Assembly (NCBI GenBank): GCA_006227095.1
Contig: SBFZ01000019.1
Location: 1-7,257, forward strand
DNA length: 7,257 bases
Direction of reading: 5' to 3'
DNA from: Bacteroidota bacterium
GTDB lineage: Bacteria; Bacteroidota; Bacteroidia; Bacteroidales; VadinHA17
The notes under the pieces are model-generated. The model did no database searches. It worked only from the letters and a program-made list of their open reading frames with translations, and was not told the origin of the DNA. The position numbers and the translations under genes were made by a program. Below are positions 1 to 6,528 of this stretch, piece after piece. The first letter of the stretch is position 1, and each line of letters starts with the position of its first letter.

Positions 1-931
1 GGTCCTTGAATGGCGGGCAGACAGGGCTTCGGAAGGATATACCCTGGTCTGGTCAGGAAATAAGACTATAAGGTCCATGAGCCGGAACCATGAGGCCTCA
101 TGGCTTGCATGCGGTACTGAAGACTCAGGCATCCTGATGATACCCATTGATGATGACAGCGTGGGATACCAGTTGCAGGATTCAAGTGGCATAATCATGG
201 CACTGGCCTGGTCACACAACAACAAGCTTTACTCCGCCGGATCAGCGGGCCAGGTTACTGAATGGGACCTTGTGACACGCCGGGGAAGGAATGTCATAAC
301 AGACGCCGCCGGAATCAAAGGTCTTGAAATATCTGATGAAGGCACCATGCTGGCCGTCCTGACATCTGATGGCAGGGTACTTTGCCGGAAGGCTGATTCA
401 CCGCAAAAGCCGGTTACACTCATTGCCGGAGAGAATACCATCACTACCCATAAATTTATTCCGGGAGGAGAACGGCTCGCCACAGGTGACGAGACCGGAT
501 TGATTGAGGTTTGGAATACTGCAACAGGTAAGGAGGAGGGTAATGCCGAAGGACACCTTACTCCGGTCAGATGCATAACCTTTGACAGGACTGACGGCCA
601 GATGCTTTCTGCTGATGATGCAGGCGAGATCAGGCTATGGACCCTTGCCAACCTTTCACAGCCTCCCGTGATCTTTACCGACGGGGAAAAGGATGTGATC
701 CGTCTTGCATTCAGCGACGGCGGAGATGCCTTCCTTTCTGCAACCCGGACTGATGTGATCCGGCGCCCTGCCCATATCAGGTGCATGACTGACGGTCTCT
801 GCAACAAGGTCTCCAGGAATCTCACACCCCAGGAGTGGTCAGCATTTATCGGGCGCGATATTGAATATGAACCCTCCTGCCCGGACAAGGATGTCAGAAT
901 CAGGGTTAAGGAGATCAGGGGTTCAAACTGA
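1..931 (+). CDS. WD40-repeat protein, C-terminal part (5'-truncated)
   Basis: The reading frame is open from base 2 to the stop at 929-931, giving 309 visible residues. The ATG at 77 is internal, because a blade-ending VLEW motif lies before it, so the true start is left of the window. About six beta-propeller blades can be seen, each ending in a hydrophobic-W/R-hydrophobic strand: VTEWDL, VLCRKA, IEVWNT, IRLWTL and VIRRPA, usually after a G/D-rich turn such as SAGSAGQ or ATGDETG. After the propeller comes a tail with CNKVSRNLTPQEW, a conserved-looking FIGRDIEYEP and a final Cys. From memory, this RNLT..EW...G....Y...CP tail is typical of bacterial and Bacteroidota proteins that join a STAND-type NTPase to WD40 repeats. 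The propeller probably acts as a protein-binding or sensing platform. The N-terminal domain cannot be seen, so the overall function is unknown. WD40 assignment is secure; the STAND link is inference. Confidence 0.85.
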   Translation, partial: VLEWRADRASEGYTLVWSGNKTIRSMSRNHEASWLACGTEDSGILMIPIDDDSVGYQLQDSSGIIMALAWSHNNKLYSAGSAGQVTEWDLVTRRGRNVITDAAGIKGLEISDEGTMLAVLTSDGRVLCRKADSPQKPVTLIAGENTITTHKFIPGGERLATGDETGLIEVWNTATGKEEGNAEGHLTPVRCITFDRTDGQMLSADDAGEIRLWTLANLSQPPVIFTDGEKDVIRLAFSDGGDAFLSATRTDVIRRPAHIRCMTDGLCNKVSRNLTPQEWSAFIGRDIEYEPSCPDKDVRIRVKEIRGSN

Positions 932-994
932 TACAACTTTTCAATTATCCCGGGTGTTATAATACCTCAATAGCATTCCTTACGGGGAAATGGC

Positions 995-1002
995 TATTTT
1001 TG
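995..1002 (+). promoter_or_regulatory. Candidate Bacteroidota -7 promoter element before gpmI
   Basis: TATTTTTG matches the Bacteroidetes -7 consensus TAnnTTTG exactly. It lies 32 bases before the preferred gpmI start, which would leave a short 5' leader of about 25 bases. No good -33 TTTG/TTG element is visible at the expected distance (about 970-977), so the call rests on one half-site. It lies in the only sizeable gap upstream of the three-gene plus-strand run. Confidence 0.35.
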
Positions 1003-1034
1003 CTACCTGCATATTCGCTAAACTATTTCACTTA

Positions 1035-2555
1035 ATGAAAGACAACAAATTATTACTGATGATCCTTGACGGCTGGGGGATCGGCAACGGCACAAGGAGT
1101 GACGTTATCAGCACCACCGGAACACCAGGCATTGATGCACTTAAAAATATCTACCCTTCTTCATACCTCCTTACTTCAGGTGAAGATGTCGGACTGCCTG
1201 AGGGCCAGATGGGCAACTCCGAGGTTGGACATCTCAACATCGGGGCAGGACGTGTTGTTTACCAGGATCTGGTTAAGATAAACAAGGCATGCCGGACAGG
1301 TGAGATTCGCTCCAACGAGACCCTTCGCCAGGCTTTCACCTATGCAAGGGAAAAAGGTGTCAGGGTCCATTTCATGGGGCTTCTCTCTGATGGCGGAGTT
1401 CATTCTCTCGACACCCATCTGTACGCACTCTGTGACATGACCATGGAGTACGGGCTGAAAGATGTTTTTATCCATGGATTCGGCGATGGCCGCGATACTG
1501 ACCCCAGAAGCGGCAAGGGATTCATGGCTTCACTTCTGAAGCATCTTGAAAAGAGCAACGGAAGGGTGGCATCGTTCGTAGGACGTTATTATGCGATGGA
1601 CCGCGACAAGAGGTGGGAGCGAATCAGGGAAGCTTATGATTTGCTGGTTCATGGCAAGGGTGCCATGACAACCGATATCCTCACGGCTATGCAGGAGTCA
1701 TATGATGCCGGGGTGACCGACGAGTTCATGAAACCAGTCGTGGTGACCGGGGAGGATGGTAAACCGCTTACCACAATTACTGAAGGTGATGTGGTCATTT
1801 TCATCAATTTCAGGAATGACAGGGCCCGTGAGCTTACCATTGTCCTTACCCAGCAGGATATGCCTGAGGCCGGGATGAAGACCATCCCGCTTCATTACCT
1901 TACAATGACACCCTACGATGACAAGTTTCATGGCCTGAAGGTTATTTTCCCGAAGGAGAATGTTGACAGGACCCTTGGCGAAATACTGTCAGATGCCGGG
2001 CGGAAGCAGCTCCGAATCGCCGAGACAGAAAAGTATGCCCATGTGACCTTCTTCTTCTCCGGAGGAAGGGAAAAGGAATTTCCCGGAGAGGAGCGGATTC
2101 TTATCCCTTCACCCAAGGTTGCCACTTATGACCTTCAGCCGGAGATGAGTGCATACGGAGTCAGGGACGCTGTAATTGCCGAACTGGACAAAAAGAAGCA
2201 TGACTTTATCTGCCTCAATTTTGCCAACGGTGACATGGTCGGCCATACCGGGGTCTATGATGCAATACAGAAGGCGGTTAAAACAGTAGACCAGTGCGCC
2301 GGTGATGTGGCAAAGGCAGCCCTGGCAAACGGATATGAGGTAATAATCATTGCTGACCACGGCAATGCCGACTATGCAGTCAACCCTGACGGGTCACCCA
2401 ATACCGCCCATTCACTCAACCCTGTTCCGATAATTCTCCTCAGCAGCAGGTACAGGAATGTCAGCAATGGTATCCTTGCAGACGTGGCTCCCACTATTCT
2501 GACAATGATGGGAATACCGATACCTGCAGAGATGACGGGCAGGTCACTTGTATAA
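1035..2555 (+). CDS. gpmI: 2,3-bisphosphoglycerate-independent phosphoglycerate mutase
   Basis: This cytoplasmic enzyme interconverts 3- and 2-phosphoglycerate in glycolysis and gluconeogenesis through a phosphoserine intermediate and two Mn2+ ions. It has 506 residues, the usual family length. The phosphatase-domain metal site is complete: Asp12 in LDGWG, Ser62 (phosphorylated serine) in QMGNSEVGH, Asp400 and His404 in NGDMVGH, Asp441-His442 in ADHGNAD, and His459 in NTAHS. The transferase domain (about 80-300) carries His123 (GVHS), the DGRD motif (151-154), GRYYAMDRD (183-191), the arginines of FRNDRA (260, 263) and Lys333. The start at 1035 is preferred over the in-frame ATG at 990. It places Asp12 and Ser62 at the numbers known for the Geobacillus enzyme, and the 15 extra residues would overlap the putative promoter. 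No Shine-Dalgarno is visible; the leader is AT-rich, as is common in Bacteroidota. First gene of a three-gene run. Confidence 0.97.
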   Translation: MKDNKLLLMILDGWGIGNGTRSDVISTTGTPGIDALKNIYPSSYLLTSGEDVGLPEGQMGNSEVGHLNIGAGRVVYQDLVKINKACRTGEIRSNETLRQAFTYAREKGVRVHFMGLLSDGGVHSLDTHLYALCDMTMEYGLKDVFIHGFGDGRDTDPRSGKGFMASLLKHLEKSNGRVASFVGRYYAMDRDKRWERIREAYDLLVHGKGAMTTDILTAMQESYDAGVTDEFMKPVVVTGEDGKPLTTITEGDVVIFINFRNDRARELTIVLTQQDMPEAGMKTIPLHYLTMTPYDDKFHGLKVIFPKENVDRTLGEILSDAGRKQLRIAETEKYAHVTFFFSGGREKEFPGEERILIPSPKVATYDLQPEMSAYGVRDAVIAELDKKKHDFICLNFANGDMVGHTGVYDAIQKAVKTVDQCAGDVAKAALANGYEVIIIADHGNADYAVNPDGSPNTAHSLNPVPIILLSSRYRNVSNGILADVAPTILTMMGIPIPAEMTGRSLV

Positions 2556-2563
2556 GGCTTCCC

Positions 2564-3151
2564 ATGCTTCAGATTGATGACACAATAGTATCACTGGCTC
2601 TCATTGAGAAGAAGTTCCTGTGCGATCTTAAAGCATGCAGGGGAAGTTGTTGCCGTTACGGTGATACGGGAGCTCCCCTGACTGCTGCAGAAGCTTCAAT
2701 CCTTGAAAGGATCTGGCCTGACCTGAAGCCATACCTTCGTCCTGAAGGGATCAGGGCTGTACAGAAACTGGGAACAAGCGTCACAGACATTGAAGGTGAG
2801 CTGGTCACTCCGCTGATAAACAACCAGGAGTGTGCATATACCATTATGGAGGATGACATATACAAATGCGGGATAGAAACTGCATTCAATGAGGGGGCTG
2901 TGGATTTCCGCAAACCACTCTCATGTCATCTGTTCCCTGTCAGGATAAAGCAATATCGTGATTTCCGGGCGGTGAACTACGAGGAGTGGCCTATTTGCAG
3001 ACCGGGTGTGGCATGCGGAGTGAAAGAAAATATGCAACTTTATATTTTCCTGCGTGAACCCCTGGTGAGGGCATTCGGCGAGGAATGGTACAACAGGCTG
3101 CACTGGGCGGCCGGCGAATATCAAAACTACAACGATAATGGAAAGTATTAA
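2564..3151 (+). CDS. DUF3109 family cysteine-rich protein
   Basis: This 195-residue protein has nine cysteines: 20, 25, 29, 30, 90, 102, 121, 145 and 151. They lie in motifs CDLKACRGSCC, ECAY, YKCGIE, SCHLFPVR and CRPGVAC. This is the pattern of the DUF3109 family common in Bacteroidota, related to the YkgJ-type CxxxxCxxxCC proteins. The clustered cysteines suggest a Zn or Fe-S site, but the biochemical role is not established. There is no signal peptide or membrane segment, so it is probably cytoplasmic. It starts 8 bases after the gpmI stop and its last 14 bases overlap the start of the dipeptidase gene, so co-expression with both is likely. The N-terminus (MLQIDDTIVS) looks natural for the family and no better start is available. 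Family assignment is from remembered motifs; function is unknown. Confidence 0.85.
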   Translation: MLQIDDTIVSLALIEKKFLCDLKACRGSCCRYGDTGAPLTAAEASILERIWPDLKPYLRPEGIRAVQKLGTSVTDIEGELVTPLINNQECAYTIMEDDIYKCGIETAFNEGAVDFRKPLSCHLFPVRIKQYRDFRAVNYEEWPICRPGVACGVKENMQLYIFLREPLVRAFGEEWYNRLHWAAGEYQNYNDNGKY

Positions 3152-4514
3152 CAACTACATCGAAGCAAACAGGGAAAGATTCCTTGAGGAACTTTTCGGC
3201 CTGATCAGGATTCCGTCAGTCAGCGCCAATGAAGCAAATAAGGCTGATATGGTCAGGGCGGCCGAGTACATCCGTGATCTTCTGGCAGCCAACGGTGCAG
3301 ACCGTGCTGAAGTCTATCCCACCACCGGCAACCCGGTAGTGTATGGTGAAAGGATGGTTGACCCGTCACTTCCCACAATACTTGTTTATGGCCATTATGA
3401 CGTTATGCCTGCCGAACCTCTTGAAAAATGGGTCTCAAAGCCCTTTGAGCCGGAGATACGTGACGGAAAGATATGGGCACGGGGAGCTGATGATGACAAG
3501 GGGCAGCTCTTCATGCATCTCAAGGCCTTTGAGATGATGAATGCCACCGGTACCCTGGCATGCAATGTCAAGTTCATGATTGAAGGGGAAGAGGAAGCCG
3601 GATCGGCCAGCCTCAGCGGGTTCTGTTCAGAATACCGTGACATGCTTCGGTCTGATGTGATCCTGGTTTCTGACACTACGATGATATCAACGGAGATACC
3701 ATCAATCACCTCCGGGTTGCGCGGACTCTCGTACATACAGATAGAGGTTGAAGGCCCTGACCGCGATCTCCATTCGGGTATTTACGGTGGGGCAGTGGTA
3801 AATCCGTGCAATGCAATCTGCGATATCATTTCCAGCCTGAAGGACAGTGACGGACGGGTAACCATACCGGGCTTCTATGACACGGTTCTTGTACCCTCAG
3901 ACGGGGAGAGGGCAAAGATGGCTGAGCGCCCCTTTGACCCGGAGGCTTATAAAAAGTCAGTGGGAGTTGATGCGCTGGCTGTGGAAAAGGGATTCACCAC
4001 GCTTGAGAGTACCGGAATCAGGCCCACCCTGGATGTGAATGGCATCTGGGGAGGTTATACCGGTGAGGGAGCCAAGACAATACTTCCCTCAAAGGCATCT
4101 GCAAAGATATCCATGAGGCTGGTGCCGTACCAGAGAGCTGAACAGATAGCCGAAATGGCCATTGCACACATCAAGGCGCTGGCACCGGCAGGAGTAAGGG
4201 TAAAGGCTGAATACCTTCATGGAGGTGAAGCCTACGTCAGTCCCCTTGACACCCCTGAGTATATGGCAGCAGAAAAGGCATGTGAAGAGATATTTGGCAG
4301 AAGGCCTATCCCCATACGGAGCGGAGGGAGTATTCCAATTATATCCACATTCGAAAGGATTCTGGGAGTCAAGTCAATACTCATGGGTTTCGGGCTGGAG
4401 GCAGATGCCATACACTCACCCAATGAGAATTTCCCGCTTGAAAACCTGTTCGCAGGTATGCGGGCCATACCTCTGTATTTCAAATATTACGCCGAGCTGA
4501 AGAAGCAGGGCTGA
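3138..4514 (+). CDS. M20-family metallopeptidase (dipeptidase, CNDP/ArgE/DapE type)
   Basis: This 458-residue protein is probably a cytoplasmic di-zinc dipeptidase that hydrolyses short peptides. Metal and catalytic residues are in the expected order: His86 and Asp88 in YGHYDV; the bridging Asp119 in RGADDDKGQ; the catalytic base Glu152 and ligand Glu153 in EGEEEAGS; Asp179 in VSDT; and His426 in AIHSPNE. His212 in DLHSG matches the dimer-domain histidine that reaches into the partner active site in carnosinase-like enzymes. The lid/dimerisation domain spans about 195-350. The N-terminus (helical, ending LIRIPSVSA) is typical, which supports the start at 3138 even though it overlaps DUF3109 by 14 bases. 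No signal peptide is seen. Exact substrate cannot be read from sequence; other M20 activities (deacylase, aminoacylase) are less likely given the length and the carnosinase-like motifs. Confidence 0.93.
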   Translation: MESINNYIEANRERFLEELFGLIRIPSVSANEANKADMVRAAEYIRDLLAANGADRAEVYPTTGNPVVYGERMVDPSLPTILVYGHYDVMPAEPLEKWVSKPFEPEIRDGKIWARGADDDKGQLFMHLKAFEMMNATGTLACNVKFMIEGEEEAGSASLSGFCSEYRDMLRSDVILVSDTTMISTEIPSITSGLRGLSYIQIEVEGPDRDLHSGIYGGAVVNPCNAICDIISSLKDSDGRVTIPGFYDTVLVPSDGERAKMAERPFDPEAYKKSVGVDALAVEKGFTTLESTGIRPTLDVNGIWGGYTGEGAKTILPSKASAKISMRLVPYQRAEQIAEMAIAHIKALAPAGVRVKAEYLHGGEAYVSPLDTPEYMAAEKACEEIFGRRPIPIRSGGSIPIISTFERILGVKSILMGFGLEADAIHSPNENFPLENLFAGMRAIPLYFKYYAELKKQG

Positions 4515-4521
4515 GACATGG

Positions 4522-5781
4522 TCAGTCAATCTGCAGCTTGAGCAGTTCCACTTTCGTTGAGGAACTCCTGAGGACGATGAAGAGATTCGAGCCCACCCGG
4601 ATCTTCTCCTGCTGGCGCGGGATGTTTCCGTGTGCATAAAGGATCAGCCCTGCCAGGGTGGTGTACTCATCACTTTCAGGCAGCCCGAGGTCATACTCCT
4701 CATTCAGGTAGTCAATGTCAAGACGCCCGGAGAGGATATATTCCCTGTCACTGATCTTCTTCTCCACAAGGTCGCTGGTGTCATGCTCATCCTCTATGTC
4801 ACCCACTATCTCCTCAAGTACATCCTCAATGGTGATCACGCCGGCGGTGCCCCCGAATTCATCAACCACGAGGGCGATGCTCTTTTTTGCATCAGAGAGG
4901 AGCCGCAGGACCCTGTTGGCCGTCATGGTCTCGGGAACAACGGGCAGCTTGCGCATGGCGGTGGCAATGTCTGAGGGTCCGTGCAGGATGTCCTTCAGTT
5001 CGTAATACCCTACCATATTGTCAATATTGTCACGGTAGAGGAGTATCTTGGAGTGACCTGACTCTATGAACTGCTGTCTCAGATCGTCCGGTGACGACTG
5101 TATGGGAAGGGCAACTATCTCGGTCCGTGGTACCATGCACTCACGCGCCTTTACCGATGAAAAATCAAGGGCATTCTGGAATATCTTCAGGCTGCTGTTT
5201 TCTTCCTGTTTCTCCTCATCCGTCTCAACCAGGTCATTGACAAAATGATCAAGGTCAATGCGGGTGAAAATGCGGTTTTCCTGTTCCTTCCTCTCGGTCC
5301 TGATGCCGAAGAAGAGCCTCATGATGATGTTTGCCAGCCAGAGGGTGAACTTGCTGACAGGATAAAACAGGTAATAGAAAAAGGCAGTAGGGAGGGCAAA
5401 AATACTGAGGAAGAAGTTCGGGCTGATCCTGACCACTGATTTGGGCAGGAAGTCGGCAAATATCAGTATTATGAGGGTTGTGATTACAGTCTGGATTATA
5501 AATATCAGAACTTCCGAAGGGATAATATTCTGCAGCCATGCTTCAAGCAGGTCTGCGGTAAGCATACTGAATATTACGGTTGCGATATTTACCCCGATCA
5601 GCATGGTGGAGATATACAGGCCGGGGTTGCGGGTGAATGACGAGATTATCCCGGAGCCGAATTGCCCCTGTTTGCGGTCAAGCTCAATGCGAAGCTTGTT
5701 CGATGCAATGAATGATAGTTCCATTGCCGAAAAAAAAGCGGCAAGTAAAACGGCAAACGGGATGATGACCAGAGGGTTCAT
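4522..5781 (-). CDS. CNNM/CBS-domain transporter, CorC/HlyC (hemolysin) family
   Basis: This 419-residue inner-membrane protein has the full family layout. A DUF21/CNNM domain (about 1-165) has hydrophobic segments near 3-22, 58-80, 92-112 and 124-150, plus the motif FFSAMELSFIASNKLRIELD (16-35). A CBS pair follows (about 216-340), with CMVPRTEIVAL at its start and VVDEFGGTAGVITIED at 305-320. A C-terminal CorC_HlyC domain covers about 346-417. Family members are linked to Mg2+/Co2+ efflux or Mg2+ homeostasis; the old name hemolysin is historical. The Bacteroidota gliding protein GldE is a paralogue, but here the neighbours are lptC and a TPR gene, not gld genes. The ATG lies 9 bases after the stop of the small membrane protein gene, and this is the last gene of the minus-strand cluster. 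The usual GNN and GE..PK membrane motifs read GVN (63-65) and AD-FLPK (109-114) here. Confidence 0.93.
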   Translation of the reverse strand: MNPLVIIPFAVLLAAFFSAMELSFIASNKLRIELDRKQGQFGSGIISSFTRNPGLYISTMLIGVNIATVIFSMLTADLLEAWLQNIIPSEVLIFIIQTVITTLIILIFADFLPKSVVRISPNFFLSIFALPTAFFYYLFYPVSKFTLWLANIIMRLFFGIRTERKEQENRIFTRIDLDHFVNDLVETDEEKQEENSSLKIFQNALDFSSVKARECMVPRTEIVALPIQSSPDDLRQQFIESGHSKILLYRDNIDNMVGYYELKDILHGPSDIATAMRKLPVVPETMTANRVLRLLSDAKKSIALVVDEFGGTAGVITIEDVLEEIVGDIEDEHDTSDLVEKKISDREYILSGRLDIDYLNEEYDLGLPESDEYTTLAGLILYAHGNIPRQQEKIRVGSNLFIVLRSSSTKVELLKLQID

Positions 5782-5790
5782 GACCTAAAG

Positions 5791-5973
5791 TTACAGCTTT
5801 TTTCGCTGTGAGTCACGAATCCATGCAAGAAGGAAGGCAGCCGCAGCCATGACAAAGAAAAGCCATGCACGGCCGATGCCGTTGTTAACCGTTTCGCGGA
5901 TGGCAATGCCAAGGCACATCATTCCAAGAATGATCCAGATAATTTCAATCAGAAGGAGTGACTTTTTGTTCAT
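5791..5973 (-). CDS. Small two-helix membrane protein between lptC and the CorC-like gene
   Basis: This 60-residue protein has a lysine start (MNKKS), a first hydrophobic segment (about 6-25), a short polar loop (RETVNNGIGR, 26-35), a second hydrophobic segment (about 36-52) and a basic tail (RDSQRKKL). By the positive-inside rule both ends should face the cytoplasm. The first 29 bases overlap the 3' end of lptC in another frame, and the stop is 9 bases before the transporter start. This argues for a real, translationally coupled gene. The next internal Met pair (18-19) would destroy the first helix, so the start at 5973 is preferred. I do not recognise the family. Its position suggests a role linked to LptC or to the membrane transporter, but that is inference only. 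Confidence 0.7.
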   Translation of the reverse strand: MNKKSLLLIEIIWIILGMMCLGIAIRETVNNGIGRAWLFFVMAAAAFLLAWIRDSQRKKL

Positions 5974-6523
5974 CCTTGATATAGATTGTTCCTGTTACGT
6001 TTTTGATGATCCAGTTTGAAAAGCGTGAGTCAGAGTCAAAACCGGTACCCATTACTATCTGGTCATCATGTGTGAATCTTACAAACCTGTCTGACCATAT
6101 TTTGTCCCTGGGCTGACTCCAGAAGAGGAGTTCGGTCTCCAGAATCTCTCCCTTGTCACTTACGGCAACCACGCTGTCACGCAGTTCCCATATTTCGTCT
6201 TTATCGGTATACCGGGCATACTTTGATGTGATGCTGGCCTGTGGCTGATCAGTCTTGTCATAGAACAGCACTGTCATCCCTTCCGGGAATAGGGTGTACG
6301 GCTCTTCCGCTGTTGAAAACTGCTCTATCAGCGGTGTGCGAACCACCATGGTCACTTTTCCGGAATCACTGTACATGGTCTCCACATTCCTCGCCGAAAG
6401 CGTGGGCATCCCCTTTATCTGCAGATCCTTAAGTGCGGCATCCTTCCTGTCACAGGAAGAAAGAAAAGCAGTCCCGGCAACCAGGACTGCTATCATGATA
6501 CTCTGTTTACTGCAGGGATTCAC
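5945..6523 (-). CDS. lptC: LPS export periplasmic protein LptC (lipoprotein form)
   Basis: LptC receives lipopolysaccharide from the LptB2FG extractor in the inner membrane and passes it to LptA/LptD. The 192-residue length is close to that of E. coli LptC. The N-terminus is a lipoprotein signal: basic n-region (Lys6), hydrophobic core and lipobox LSSC with Cys24 lipidated, so the mature protein is tethered by lipid and not by a transmembrane helix. The LptC beta-jellyroll spans about 38-185, with hallmark stretches LFPEGMTVLFYD, ITSKYARYTD, EILETELLFWS and the late GTGFDSDSRFSNWIIKNVTG. The start is GTG at 6521-6523, the most upstream start in frame. It is preceded by AAAGGA at a good distance. 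The alternative ATG at 6496 would leave a signal peptide without a positive charge. The gene starts 5 bases after the TPR gene stop. Confidence 0.92.
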   Translation of the reverse strand: MNPCSKQSIMIAVLVAGTAFLSSCDRKDAALKDLQIKGMPTLSARNVETMYSDSGKVTMVVRTPLIEQFSTAEEPYTLFPEGMTVLFYDKTDQPQASITSKYARYTDKDEIWELRDSVVAVSDKGEILETELLFWSQPRDKIWSDRFVRFTHDDQIVMGTGFDSDSRFSNWIIKNVTGTIYIKDEQKVTPSD

Positions 6524-6528
6524 TCCGT

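Noticed and set aside
229..936. Minus-strand open frame of 235 codons opposite the WD40 gene.
   Set aside because: The residue composition is Ser/Pro/Arg-rich without recognisable domains, and the plus strand clearly encodes WD40 blades. It is a shadow frame.
949..966. Palindromic bases CCCGGG and the near-palindrome GGTGTTATAATACC after the WD40 gene, considered as a terminator or operator.
   Set aside because: The stem would be about 5 base pairs with a 4-base loop and no T-run follows. It is too weak to call a terminator, and there is no second copy to support an operator.
3138..3151. 14-base overlap of the DUF3109 and M20 genes, considered as a sign of frameshift or gene fusion.
   Set aside because: Both proteins are full length with natural termini and different domains, so this is ordinary operon overlap.
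4630..4974. Plus-strand open frames opposite the CorC-like gene (also 5441-5788).
   Set aside because: The minus strand encodes intact CBS, CorC_HlyC and CNNM domains across the region; the plus-strand products have no family features.
4522..5781. Assignment of the CBS-domain transporter as gliding motility protein GldE.
   Set aside because: GldE shares the same domains, but no gld genes are nearby and the gene sits in an lptC-linked cluster typical of the general CorC/hemolysin family member.
6494..6496. Internal ATG as the lptC start.
   Set aside because: It would remove Lys6 from the signal peptide n-region and has no better ribosome site than the AAAGGA before the GTG at 6523.
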